Shown here one piece after another: positions 25,085-33,911 of a DNA stretch of 47,930 nt. Position 1 is the stretch's first letter, and each line of letters opens with the position of its first letter. The stretch comes from CAYOZN01 sp964408455. Lineage in GTDB: Bacteria; Planctomycetota; Phycisphaerae; UBA1845; UTPLA1. The DNA lies in NCBI GenBank assembly GCA_964408455.1, contig CAYOZN010000033.1:1-47930 (forward strand), written 5' to 3'. Below the pieces are notes generated by a model, which was not told the DNA's origin, did not search any database, and saw only the letters and a program-made list of their open reading frames with translations. A program made the position numbers and the translations under genes.

Positions 25085-25165
25085 ATCGGTCACACCACTG
25101 TAGTCCCCCGCGGCCGGACTGACAAGCCGATCCGCGCCACCGTGCATGAGGCCGCTGGGAAGTGA

Positions 25166-26158
25166 TTAGCGCGGAATCGCCCGTGAAACCACCTCCCGCA
25201 CGCGGCGGCCGGCTTCTTCCAACGGGTGTGCGGCCTCGGCCGCTTCGAGCGCATTGAGCCGGGCGCTGCCGCCCCGGCAGACCTCCAGCCATTCGGCGGC
25301 AAAGCTGCCCGAACGGATTTCCTCCAGAATCCGGCGCATCTCCGCCCGCGTCGCATCGGTGATCAGTCGCGGCCCCCGCGTCAGGCCGCCAAATGACGCC
25401 GTGTTGGAGATGCGCGAACGCATCGCGGCCAGCCCGCCCGCGTATTGCATGTCCACGATCTGTTTCACCTCGTGCACGCACTCGATGTACGCCAGCTCCG
25501 GCGGATAGCCCGCTGCGACCAGCACCTCGAACGCCGCCTTCATCAATTCGATGATGCCGCCGCACAAGACCGCCTGCTCTCCAAAGAGATCGCTTTCGCA
25601 CTCCATCGCGAATGTCGTCTCGATCATGCCGCCGCGGCCGGCGCCGATTCCCGCTCCCCACGCCAGCGCGATCTGCCGCGCCTGGCCGGTGGCATCCTGA
25701 TGCACCGCGAGGATTGCGGCCAGCCCGCCACCGCGCACATAGGCATCTCGCACCAGCGGCCCCGGTCCCTTCGGCGCGATCATGATCACGTCCACGTCCG
25801 CCGGCGGCCGCACCGCACCAAATCGAACCGCAAACCCATGAATGAAACCCAGCGCATGCCCGGGCCTGATTAACGGCGAAACCTCTTCCCGAAACACCTC
25901 GCCGATCCGCTCGTCCGGCAGCGCGAAGATCAGCAGATCGGCCTTGCCGGCCGCTTCAGCAACGGGAACAGGCGCGAAGCCCGCGGCCTTGGCGGCATCA
26001 AAGTTTTTTCCTCCCGGCCGCTGCGCCACGATGACGCGATGGCCCGCGTCCCGCAGGTTCTGCGCGTGCGCGTGACCCTGGCTGCCGAACCCCAGCACCG
26101 CGATGGTCCTGTCGCGCAGCACCTGCGGATCGGCATCATTCTCATAGGTAATCTGCAT
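25166..26158 (-). CDS. ilvC: Ketol-acid reductoisomerase
   Basis: A 330-residue class I acetohydroxyacid isomeroreductase, the second step of valine and isoleucine synthesis. The NAD(P)-binding motif GFGSQGHAHAQNLRD is followed by VAQRPGGKNFD. The metal and substrate part includes APKGPG, HQDATGQA, ETTFAMECESDLFGEQAVLCGG and SNTASFGG. The ATG at 26158 begins MQITYENDAD, the standard family start. The serines that grip the NADPH 2'-phosphate in well-studied enzymes are replaced here (RPGGKN, then an Asp), so cofactor preference could lean to NADH. It sits alone between the tRNA gene and a divergent TPR operon; no other ilv genes are in view. Confidence 0.96.
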   Translation of the reverse strand: MQITYENDADPQVLRDRTIAVLGFGSQGHAHAQNLRDAGHRVIVAQRPGGKNFDAAKAAGFAPVPVAEAAGKADLLIFALPDERIGEVFREEVSPLIRPGHALGFIHGFAVRFGAVRPPADVDVIMIAPKGPGPLVRDAYVRGGGLAAILAVHQDATGQARQIALAWGAGIGAGRGGMIETTFAMECESDLFGEQAVLCGGIIELMKAAFEVLVAAGYPPELAYIECVHEVKQIVDMQYAGGLAAMRSRISNTASFGGLTRGPRLITDATRAEMRRILEEIRSGSFAAEWLEVCRGGSARLNALEAAEAAHPLEEAGRRVREVVSRAIPR

Positions 26159-26347
26159 GTCGTCCGTCCGTCGCTTTCGCGCCGCCGCCACACAAAATCA
26201 CGTTCCGGGCCCGCGCGCCGTCAACGTGATGTGAAGCGGCATCATGTCCGTTTTTCCGCCGTCACGAATCCCGCGGCATCTGAATATGGCCAGTACCAGC
26301 GCCAAAGTGCGGCGGTCGCTTCGCACTTGATGTGATATAGTACGGGC

Positions 26348-27214
26348 ATGTCGTCCTTCGACGCACCCGCCATCGACAGCGCCTTCGAAGACACTGCCCC
26401 GCGGCGCTCGCATGCCGCCGCGGCCATGGTCGCAGTGGCGATCCTGCTGGGCGTTGCCGTCTTCCTGCCCGGTGTCCGCGAGTGGTCCGGCGGCCGGATG
26501 GCCGGCATTGCCTACCTGCTACCCTGGCTTTTCCTGGCTTTACTGCTGGGGGCCGGTTGGCTGGCGGCGCGCCGCGTTCGGAGCATGCGCAGAAGCGTGT
26601 CGCGGGCGTGGGAGGCCGCTCAACTCGAAGAATGGGACGTGCTGGCCCAAGGCCTCAGGGGGCTCCTCCAGAAGCCGATTCGAGGCTCTGGCGAACGCGG
26701 CCAGGTGCTTCACATGCTGGGTTCCCTGGTGGAGCATCAAGGCTCATATGCCCTTGCCGCCCGCACCTACGAGCGAATGCTGACCGAGCGTATCGGAGAC
26801 GCCTACCTTCTGCAAAGCACCCAGCTTTCACTCGTCTACTGCAAGCTGCGCTCCGACGAGCTGACAGACGCCATTCGCATGCTCGACCGGCTGGAGCAGG
26901 TCCCGATGCCCGATGCGCTTCGCGCCCGGTTCGAGTGGATTCGCCTGTTTCAGCGAGTCTACATGGGCCACGATCGCGACGCACTCGAGCGCCTGGACGA
27001 ACGCGTACCGCTGTTCCGCCGGCAGCTCTCCACTCGTGCAGGCTTTCCCTACGCACTGGCGGCATCGGCACTTCACCGTCAGAATCGCCCCGCAGAAGCC
27101 GAAAAATTCTGGTCCGATGCCACGGCGCTGATACCGGCAGACCGCCTGATGAACGACTACCCCATGTGTCGCGAAACCGGAGTGACCTACCCCGCTGTGG
27201 AGCATTGCGTATGA
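26348..27214 (+). CDS. Membrane protein with TPR-like helices
   Basis: A 288-residue protein with two membrane helices (about residues 24-42 and 52-74) and a soluble helical part behind them. Pairs of helices such as HMLGSLVEHQGSYALAARTYE have TPR spacing. I do not recognise a specific family. It starts a three-gene plus-strand operon: the next gene begins within its stop codon (atga overlap at 27211), and the third follows 100 bases later. All three are helical-repeat proteins with membrane or export signals, which suggests one envelope-associated complex. The ATG at 26348 lacks a strong ribosome site. Confidence 0.75.
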   Translation: MSSFDAPAIDSAFEDTAPRRSHAAAAMVAVAILLGVAVFLPGVREWSGGRMAGIAYLLPWLFLALLLGAGWLAARRVRSMRRSVSRAWEAAQLEEWDVLAQGLRGLLQKPIRGSGERGQVLHMLGSLVEHQGSYALAARTYERMLTERIGDAYLLQSTQLSLVYCKLRSDELTDAIRMLDRLEQVPMPDALRARFEWIRLFQRVYMGHDRDALERLDERVPLFRRQLSTRAGFPYALAASALHRQNRPAEAEKFWSDATALIPADRLMNDYPMCRETGVTYPAVEHCV

Positions 27215-28053
27215 CCGACGGGGAAGCACGCCGTTTGATTCAAAACGTTCGGCTTCAGTTTCGACTCTCGACGCTGATGAAGCTGATATTGCTGGCCGCG
27301 GTGGCCGCCGGTCTCGTGTTGCTGCCGCTGAAGTTCGACCCGCAGCGCCGTTTCGACATCATCGGCATTGTGGCGACGGCGGCGATCGTCATTTGGCTGG
27401 GACTGACGTTGCTCAGCGTTCGCCAGGTCCGCTCCGCCGGCCGTGCAACGCTTTACATCGCGTCCGGGCGGCTCGACCTGGCCGAGGCCCAGCTTGTCGA
27501 GGCTATCCGCGCGTTCACGCTTTCCCGCGCCGGCACGCTGATGGCCTGCCACAATCTGGCTGTTGTCGAGCACGGGCGCAGTCGTTTTAACGTCGCCGCC
27601 GAAATCTGCCGCGGCGTCCTGAGCCTGGGTGTACGGTTGCCGACCGATCTGGCCCGGACCTGCCGCATCCTGCTGGCGGACTGCTACCTGATCCTCGGGG
27701 ATGAGCTGGCCGCGACGCGCGCCTTGGGCACGCTGTCCACGCGCGATCCCGTCCTGGGTCTGACCGAGCAAATTCTGCTCTTGCCCATCGAGTTGCAATG
27801 CCAGCTCGCCCGCAAGGAGTACTCCGGCGCCGCATCAAATCTGGCCTGGAAGGTCCGCCGGGCGGAGCTGCTGGACTCGGTAAAGGCCTCCCGGGTTCAC
27901 CGGCTGCTGGCGGATGCATGCCGCGCCACGGGCCAGGAGCAGCAGGCCGTCTTCCTCGAACGCCGTGCCCGCGTCTATGAAGGCTACGAGGCCACAACCG
28001 AAACCGGCTTGCCCGACTCAGATTCGGCAGATACAAGTGCCGATAATAACTAG
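27211..28053 (+). CDS. Membrane protein with TPR-like helices
   Basis: A 280-residue protein with two membrane helices (about 22-40 and 47-70). A helical repeat domain follows, with TPR-like segments including LDLAEAQLVEAIRAFTLSRA and LADCYLILGDELAATRALG. A low-complexity acidic tail (DSDSADTSADNN) ends the chain. It has the same plan as the gene before it, suggesting an old duplication. Its ATG overlaps that gene's stop by four bases (atga), so the two are almost certainly translated together. The function is unknown. Confidence 0.78.
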   Translation: MTDGEARRLIQNVRLQFRLSTLMKLILLAAVAAGLVLLPLKFDPQRRFDIIGIVATAAIVIWLGLTLLSVRQVRSAGRATLYIASGRLDLAEAQLVEAIRAFTLSRAGTLMACHNLAVVEHGRSRFNVAAEICRGVLSLGVRLPTDLARTCRILLADCYLILGDELAATRALGTLSTRDPVLGLTEQILLLPIELQCQLARKEYSGAASNLAWKVRRAELLDSVKASRVHRLLADACRATGQEQQAVFLERRARVYEGYEATTETGLPDSDSADTSADNN

Positions 28054-28153
28054 GGTTCCGGCCCGGCAGTGCCCCTCCGGGCCGGGTGGCAAGTCAATCC
28101 GCCCGAGCGCGGCGGTAACCCATGAGAGCCCGTGCATCCCGGGAGTTGAATCG

Positions 28154-30508
28154 ATGACGCTCTGCACGCTGACCGTCCTTTCCCTTTTCATTTCTGCCCC
28201 CAGACAAGTGACACCGCCGGCCAATAAGGCCGTCGCTCAGTCCCGAACGGAGAAGGCCGGGTTGCGCAGCCCGCGTCTGCGCTCGCCCGAGACCGCCCGC
28301 TGGCTCGTTCACCTGGCTGCGCATCAGGGGCACATGACCGGGCGCGCCGATCCCCGTGCTGCCTCGCTCCACGTCATGGCCTTGCTGCGGGCGGCCATCG
28401 CCGCCGATGCGGACTGCCGCGATGCATACTTCTGGCTCTATGACATCGAGCAGCGCATGGGGCGGATCGCCGAGGCACGCAGCGCGCTTGAACAATACGT
28501 GCGGCTGACCCCCGACGACGCCGTCGCCCGCATCCGCCTGCTCGACATCAAGCTCGAGTCGTGCCAGACCGGCGAGGCGCGGGCATCCCTGCTCAGCGAA
28601 GAATTAAAGTCGCCTTTCCTGCCCCGCGCCTACGAAAGCGAAGTCCACGCCCACCTGGCCCGCTACCACTACGAGCGCCGCGAGTCCGGTCTTGCCGCCC
28701 GCCAAATCGAAGCGGCGCTCTTGAAGAACCCGCTCAACATCCCGGCGCGGCGACTCGCCTACGACATGTTCGGCGAGACCGAGCCGGCCCTCCAGCGCGT
28801 CGAGATGGCACTCCAGTTGATCGCCTCCAACCCCAGCCAGGCCAACCTGGTGTGGGATCTGGCCGAGTTCCTCGATCGCATGTCGCTGCACCTGCACGCC
28901 CAGGAGTGGTACAACCGCGCCATCGAGATTCACCGACAGTCCAACAGCGGTCCCGTGCCGCCGGAGTTCTGGCACAAGCTCGCCGTGTCCTACGCCAGCG
29001 CACAGGACTACGAGAATGCCGTGCGTGCCGCCACCGAGGCACTAAACGTCCAGCCCGGCCTGCATATGGCGCGGCTGCTGCGCTCGCATGCCCTCGACCG
29101 GCTCGGCCGCAAATCCGAGGCCCGAAAAGACGTGGATGACGTCGAGGCCGCCTATACCGCCCGCATCCGCGAGGCCGTCGAGAACAATGCCTACGATCTC
29201 GCCGCCGAGATTGCCTGGTTCTTCTGCTATCACCGTCCCGATCCGAAAAAGGCCCTCCAGTTGGCCGAGATCGCCATGGGCGATCCCGCCCCGAGCTCCC
29301 TCGCCCGCGTCGCCTACGGATTCGCCCTGCGGCTTAACGACCGGCGCGATGAAGCCATCACCGCCCTGCGCCCGCAGGCCGCCGTGGATCAATTGGCCGC
29401 CTATGAACTGGCCAGGGCGCTGATCGAATCGGGTGACACCCAGGCGGCAAGGACCATTCTGCAAAAGGCGGCCACTCTTCAGTATTCGGGCATCGCCTAT
29501 TCCCTCATCTGCGAACTGCTCGAGGATCAGGGCGAAACGCCTCCACAGCCGCCGCTGAATTCCGGCGTCGTGACCGCACTGGAAAAATTCAAGCGCGACG
29601 TGTTCGACTATTACCGCAGGCCGTGGGATTTCATCCACTTCTCCATTCGGCCGGTGGGTCAACCCGGCATTGCCGGCCCGGTCGAAGTGGCGATTCGCAT
29701 CGAGAACATCGGCCCGTTCCCGATCACGTTCGGCGAGGGCTTCATGGCCCGGCCGCTGGTTGCCATCAGTGCCACTGTCAGGGACACCGCTGCCGACACC
29801 TTCAGCAACTACACGCAGGCCCTGTTGAATTCCACGCCGATGCTGCTGCCCGGCGAAGCGATCGAAAAGACCGTCGCCATCGACGTGGGACCGGTGCGGA
29901 CGCGATTGATCGAGAACGCGCTCACCACGCTGCCCATCGAAGTGAGCGCCGTGTTCGATCCCGTGTACGTCGAAGGCAAGCTCGCCGCCGGGCTGGGTTC
30001 GATCACCGCCTTGCCGCTCTTCATCGAGCGAATCGGCCTCGATAGTTCGCCAAGGGGCATCGATGCCGTCTTCGCCGCGGCCCGATCGGGCCTGACGCAG
30101 GATCGGCTCCTGGCCGCCGAATGCATCGGCGCACTGATGGCCACGGCCGAGTTGGACCGCTCGGCGAATATCGATTCAAACACCATCGACCAGTGCAACA
30201 CCATCCTGGCCGAGCTGCTGACCGACAACGACTGGACGGTCCGCGCCCGCGCCATCGTGGCGGCCGGTTGGTCGCCGCTCGATCCCCGCGTGACGATGGC
30301 CGCGGCCCCGCTGGTGCGCAAGGAGAATTCGATCACGCGCATGCTGGCGGTGCGGCTGTTTGCCCAGCAGCATGGCGCCAAGTTCCGCCGCGTCGTCGAG
30401 ACCTACAGCAAGACCGACGAAGTGGACTATGTCCGGCTCATCGCAGCCAGCTTTCTGCCATCGACCTCACGCGTGAGCCTGGATGCGGCAAGTTCGAGCG
30501 GGGAATGA
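28154..30508 (+). CDS. Exported TPR and HEAT-repeat protein
   Basis: A 784-residue protein. A short hydrophobic start (MTLCTLTVLSLFISA) may be a signal peptide. Residues about 40-450 are tandem TPR-like helical pairs (for example YRFL-like and ENAVRAATEALNVQPG). A beta-rich stretch with IENIGPFPITFGEGFM resembles an Ig-like or transglutaminase-neighbour domain, and a HEAT-like end contains LTDNDWTVRARAIVAAGWSP. The ATG at 28154 has gggag eight bases upstream; the longer open frame upstream overlaps the preceding gene and is spurious. It is the third gene of the TPR operon, probably a periplasmic or surface scaffold. Confidence 0.78.
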   Translation: MTLCTLTVLSLFISAPRQVTPPANKAVAQSRTEKAGLRSPRLRSPETARWLVHLAAHQGHMTGRADPRAASLHVMALLRAAIAADADCRDAYFWLYDIEQRMGRIAEARSALEQYVRLTPDDAVARIRLLDIKLESCQTGEARASLLSEELKSPFLPRAYESEVHAHLARYHYERRESGLAARQIEAALLKNPLNIPARRLAYDMFGETEPALQRVEMALQLIASNPSQANLVWDLAEFLDRMSLHLHAQEWYNRAIEIHRQSNSGPVPPEFWHKLAVSYASAQDYENAVRAATEALNVQPGLHMARLLRSHALDRLGRKSEARKDVDDVEAAYTARIREAVENNAYDLAAEIAWFFCYHRPDPKKALQLAEIAMGDPAPSSLARVAYGFALRLNDRRDEAITALRPQAAVDQLAAYELARALIESGDTQAARTILQKAATLQYSGIAYSLICELLEDQGETPPQPPLNSGVVTALEKFKRDVFDYYRRPWDFIHFSIRPVGQPGIAGPVEVAIRIENIGPFPITFGEGFMARPLVAISATVRDTAADTFSNYTQALLNSTPMLLPGEAIEKTVAIDVGPVRTRLIENALTTLPIEVSAVFDPVYVEGKLAAGLGSITALPLFIERIGLDSSPRGIDAVFAAARSGLTQDRLLAAECIGALMATAELDRSANIDSNTIDQCNTILAELLTDNDWTVRARAIVAAGWSPLDPRVTMAAAPLVRKENSITRMLAVRLFAQQHGAKFRRVVETYSKTDEVDYVRLIAASFLPSTSRVSLDAASSSGE

Positions 30509-30515
30509 AGGGGGG

Positions 30516-30676
30516 AATGCAAAATTCAAAATTCAAAATGCTGAATGCTGAATGCTAAATGCCTGTGTGATGAGTGCTACATGTGCATCTGATGCTTTAA
30601 TTTTTCATTTTGAATTTTGCATTTCAATCGCCGCACTTAAGAATTCAGAATTTAACATTCCGCATTTAGCGTTTTT
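30516..30676. repeat. AT-rich mosaic of direct and inverted short repeats
   Basis: Between the TPR operon and the convergent DNA polymerase X gene lies an AT-rich block. The unit aaattcaaaattc and the unit gctgaatgct recur as direct repeats on the left. An inverted copy (cattttgaattttgcattt) begins at 30606, and gcatttagcg at 30662 inverts the last left unit. The halves can pair into a long imperfect hairpin. It resembles the mosaic intergenic repeats often seen in planctomycete genomes, and may act as a two-way terminator. It is not coding. Confidence 0.7.
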
Positions 30677-30692
30677 CTTTTAGGATTCGCAC

Positions 30693-32417
30693 TCAACTTC
30701 CCCGCTTCTTCGCAATCCACTTCCTCAGGCTCGGCAATGGCAGCGCGTTCAGCACGTCGCCCTTGCGCAGCCAGCCGCGGCGGGCGGTGAGGATGCCGAG
30801 TTTCATCTGCTCCAGTTGAACGGTCGCGTGTGAGTCGGTGTCGATGCAGAACTTCGCCCCGGCCTCGCGGGCCATGCGCAGGTGAACGTCCTTGAGATCG
30901 AGCCGCTGCCAGCTCGCATTCAACTCCAGCGCCGTGCCCGTCTCGACGGCCTTGGCGATCACGGCCTCCATGTCCAGATCCATCGGATCGCGGCGGTTGA
31001 TCAGCCGTCCGGTGGGATGCCCGAGCAGCGTGACATTCTGGTTTTCCATGGCCCGCAGCACCCGTGCCGTTACTCTGGCACGGTCCTGCTTCTGAGAGGC
31101 GTGGACGCTGGCCACCACGAAGTCGCACGCCGCCAGGATCGCGTCGGGATAGTCGAGCTGCCCGTCGGCGAGGATGTCGCACTCGCAGCCGATCAATACC
31201 GTGATCGTTTTCAGCTTCCTGTTCAACTCCCGCAGCTTCTCGATCTGCCGCCACATCCGGTCGATCGACAGGCCCTTGGCGATCGCGCTGGACTTCGAGT
31301 GATCGGTGATCGCGATGTACTCGTAGCCGCGGGCCGCCGCCGCTCGTGCCATCGTCTCGGCATCGTCCACGCCGTCCGACGCGTGGGTGTGCATGTGCAG
31401 ATCGCCACGGATGTCCGACAGCTCGATCAGCGGCTCCAGCACGCCCGGCTCAAACTCGCCGCGGTCCTCGCGCTGCTCCGGCGGAATCCACGGCAGGCCG
31501 AACTTCGCATAGATGCTCTCTTCGTCTTCCCCGGCCAGTCGCGTATCGCCGTCGAAGAGACCCCATTCGTTGAGCTTCCACTTCCGCTTCACCGCCTGCT
31601 CGCGCAGGCGCACGTTGTGCTCCTTGCTGCCGGTGAAGTATTGCAGTGCCGCCCCGAAAGACTCGTTTGGCACGACGCGGCAGTCCACCTGAATTTCCAG
31701 CCCGTCGCGCCGGTCCACCAGTACGCTGCCCTTGGTGTCGCCAGCGGCCAGCACCCGCTTCACCTGCGGCAGGCCCACGAATGCCTCGATGATGGCACGG
31801 CCGTCGTCCGCCTCGCACAAGAGGTCCAGATCGCCCACCGTCTCGCTGCCGCGCCGCAGGCTGCCCGCCGCCTCCACCCGGCGAACGCCGGACACCGCCC
31901 GCATGGCTGCGACCAGCTCCTCGGCCAGCGGAAAGGCCAGGCCCAGCGGCGTGCGGCCGACCGCCCGGGAGGCCAGCTCGATGCCGTCGGCGATCTGCTT
32001 GACACTCTTCTCGCCCAGGCCCTTCAACGCCGCCAGCTGGCCACTGGCGATGACGCGCTTCAAATCATCGATGCTGGTGACGCCCAGTTCCCTCCACGCG
32101 AGGGCGATCTTCTTCGGCCCCAGCCCCGGCACGTCCAGAAGCGAGGGCAGGCCCGCCGGCATTTCCGCCATTAGTTCCTGATGAAGCGCCATTTTCCCCG
32201 TGGACAGATACTCGACGATTTTCTCCGACGTCGCCTTGCCGATGCCGTCGAGCTCCTCCAGGCGTCCGTCCCTCGCCAGCGTCTCCACGTTCTGCGTGAG
32301 GTCCTTCATAGCCCGCGCGGTGCGACGATAGGCGTTCACGCGAAAGCTGCTCTCTCCCTTGATCTCGAGCAGATCGGCAATCTGCGAAAAGATACTGGCC
32401 AGTTCTTTCTGTTTCAT
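30693..32417 (-). CDS. polX: DNA polymerase X family protein with PHP domain
   Basis: A 574-residue repair polymerase. The N-terminal helix-hairpin-helix part has LDGIGKATSEKI (56-67) and VPGLGPKKIALAW. The palm carries GSLRRGSETVGDLDLL with metal ligands D196 and D198, and D245 in EIQVDCRV. The C-terminal PHP domain starts at GDLHMHTHASDG (H341, H343) and has AITDHSKSS. This is the standard bacterial PolX layout of gap-filling polymerase plus 3'-5' exonuclease or phosphoesterase. The ATG at 32417 (MKQKEL) is the usual family start. It is followed after 33 bases by a membrane protein gene upstream on the same strand, so they may share a transcript. Confidence 0.95.
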   Translation of the reverse strand: MKQKELASIFSQIADLLEIKGESSFRVNAYRRTARAMKDLTQNVETLARDGRLEELDGIGKATSEKIVEYLSTGKMALHQELMAEMPAGLPSLLDVPGLGPKKIALAWRELGVTSIDDLKRVIASGQLAALKGLGEKSVKQIADGIELASRAVGRTPLGLAFPLAEELVAAMRAVSGVRRVEAAGSLRRGSETVGDLDLLCEADDGRAIIEAFVGLPQVKRVLAAGDTKGSVLVDRRDGLEIQVDCRVVPNESFGAALQYFTGSKEHNVRLREQAVKRKWKLNEWGLFDGDTRLAGEDEESIYAKFGLPWIPPEQREDRGEFEPGVLEPLIELSDIRGDLHMHTHASDGVDDAETMARAAAARGYEYIAITDHSKSSAIAKGLSIDRMWRQIEKLRELNRKLKTITVLIGCECDILADGQLDYPDAILAACDFVVASVHASQKQDRARVTARVLRAMENQNVTLLGHPTGRLINRRDPMDLDMEAVIAKAVETGTALELNASWQRLDLKDVHLRMAREAGAKFCIDTDSHATVQLEQMKLGILTARRGWLRKGDVLNALPLPSLRKWIAKKRGS

Positions 32418-32450
32418 GTGCCCAACTATATAGCGCGTCACCGCGTCGCT

Positions 32451-33704
32451 TCAATCGCGCGCGGTTTCGGTCGTGGGCCGCGTCGGGCCGTGCGCCGCGG
32501 TGGGCCACAGGTCCCCGTCGAAGTGAATCCGCTCGCGCTGGTCGATCTTCAGCAGCCCCTGCGCCGACTGAAAGGCAAACTTGGCGTCGATGCCGCGCTT
32601 GATTCCGGCGCTCTCGGCCGACCAGGGATAGAGCAGGAACTGCGCCGCCGAGCAGATGGCGACCGTCGCCATGACGCCGCGGGCCCTGCGCGCCGAGCAC
32701 GCATCGTGCAGTGCCATCGCGATAAGCAGGAGCATGGCCGGAATCAACGGCAGCAGATAGCCCTGCGCGACGTGCGTGAGCAGCAGAAAGAGACCGCCGG
32801 GAACGAGCCAAAGGGTCATGAGCCACACCGGCCGCGACGTTGATCGCCGCCGCCACAAGACCACGGCCGCCCACGCGAACAGCGGCGCCGCCAAGCCCAG
32901 GCTCCAGCCGGCATTCGCCAGCAGCTTGACCGCATTTCGCGCGAGGCCGTCCTTTACTCCCAGCGCCACGACGCTGGTGCCGAAAAAGACATCGCGATTG
33001 TGCGCGAAGCGGGCGGCCATTTCGGAGGCGGCATCGCGTGAATAGAGCCACCAGGTGATGCCGGCCATCAAGGCCAGCCCGAGCAAGATGAGCCCTGCGA
33101 AACCAAACGCCGTCCGCCGGGACACCTGCCATGCGGCGGCCAGCAGCAGCGGTCCCATGAACACCAGCAGATCCGGACGGATCGCCATCCCCAGCAGCAG
33201 GCAGGCGAGAGCCGGCGCCAGCATGCCGGCAGCGGTAGGGCGGCCAGCGTCGTGCAAACATATGCCTGCGACGAGGACCGCAAAGCACATGGCCGGCACG
33301 TAGGTCATCGCCGTGACGCCCCAGAAGCTCACCAGCGGATTGACGCCGAGGGCGAGCGCCGTCCACCACGCGAGTCCAACCGGCAGGCGCCGCGCGCACA
33401 GACAGTACAGTACCATCGGCGCGGCAATCGATGCGAAAACACACCACACCTGATAGGCCGCATAGGGGCTGAAACCGATGTCATGCATCGCCGTTCCCAG
33501 CGCGATCCAACCGAAATATCCGGGCGGGTGCACGGGATAGATGCGCGGAAAGCCGAGACCGTCGAGAAAGGCACTTTCGTCCGGGTGAACGGGGATGGGA
33601 TGACTCAGGAACGGCACGCGGAGTGCCAGCAGCACGCCTGCCAGCAGGATGGTCTGCCAGACACGAGCCACCTGCCGCGGCGACGCCGTGTCGTCTTCAT
33701 TCAT
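32451..33704 (-). CDS. GT-C-like integral membrane protein
   Basis: A 417-residue polytopic protein with about ten membrane helices. The loop after the first helix has PVHPDESAFLDG (acidic D42, E43), the place where GT-C glycosyltransferases of the ArnT/PMT type carry their catalytic DE or DD motif. A lipid-phosphate-sugar transferase role is therefore plausible, but the acceptor and donor are unknown. The C-terminus is a soluble segment ending RPTTETARD. The ATG at 33704 is chosen for the charged N-terminus MNEDDTASPR before the first helix. It is upstream of the polymerase X gene on the same strand. Confidence 0.7.
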   Translation of the reverse strand: MNEDDTASPRQVARVWQTILLAGVLLALRVPFLSHPIPVHPDESAFLDGLGFPRIYPVHPPGYFGWIALGTAMHDIGFSPYAAYQVWCVFASIAAPMVLYCLCARRLPVGLAWWTALALGVNPLVSFWGVTAMTYVPAMCFAVLVAGICLHDAGRPTAAGMLAPALACLLLGMAIRPDLLVFMGPLLLAAAWQVSRRTAFGFAGLILLGLALMAGITWWLYSRDAASEMAARFAHNRDVFFGTSVVALGVKDGLARNAVKLLANAGWSLGLAAPLFAWAAVVLWRRRSTSRPVWLMTLWLVPGGLFLLLTHVAQGYLLPLIPAMLLLIAMALHDACSARRARGVMATVAICSAAQFLLYPWSAESAGIKRGIDAKFAFQSAQGLLKIDQRERIHFDGDLWPTAAHGPTRPTTETARD

Positions 33705-33911
33705 GTCGTGCTGCAAGCTGCCCACAATCAGCTATCGTAGGTGACCGAACCGGTGTTTCAATGGCATTTGATGATCACGGGCCGAGCAGAACAACATGTG
33801 TGCTGGCGGGAGAATGGGCGGCAGTGGATTCGATCGGGCGGTCAAGAAATCTCACCTGCGTTTTGCGCAACTGGTCCCAGGCACTGCTTGAAGCAGTGGC
33901 ACACGGCGATC

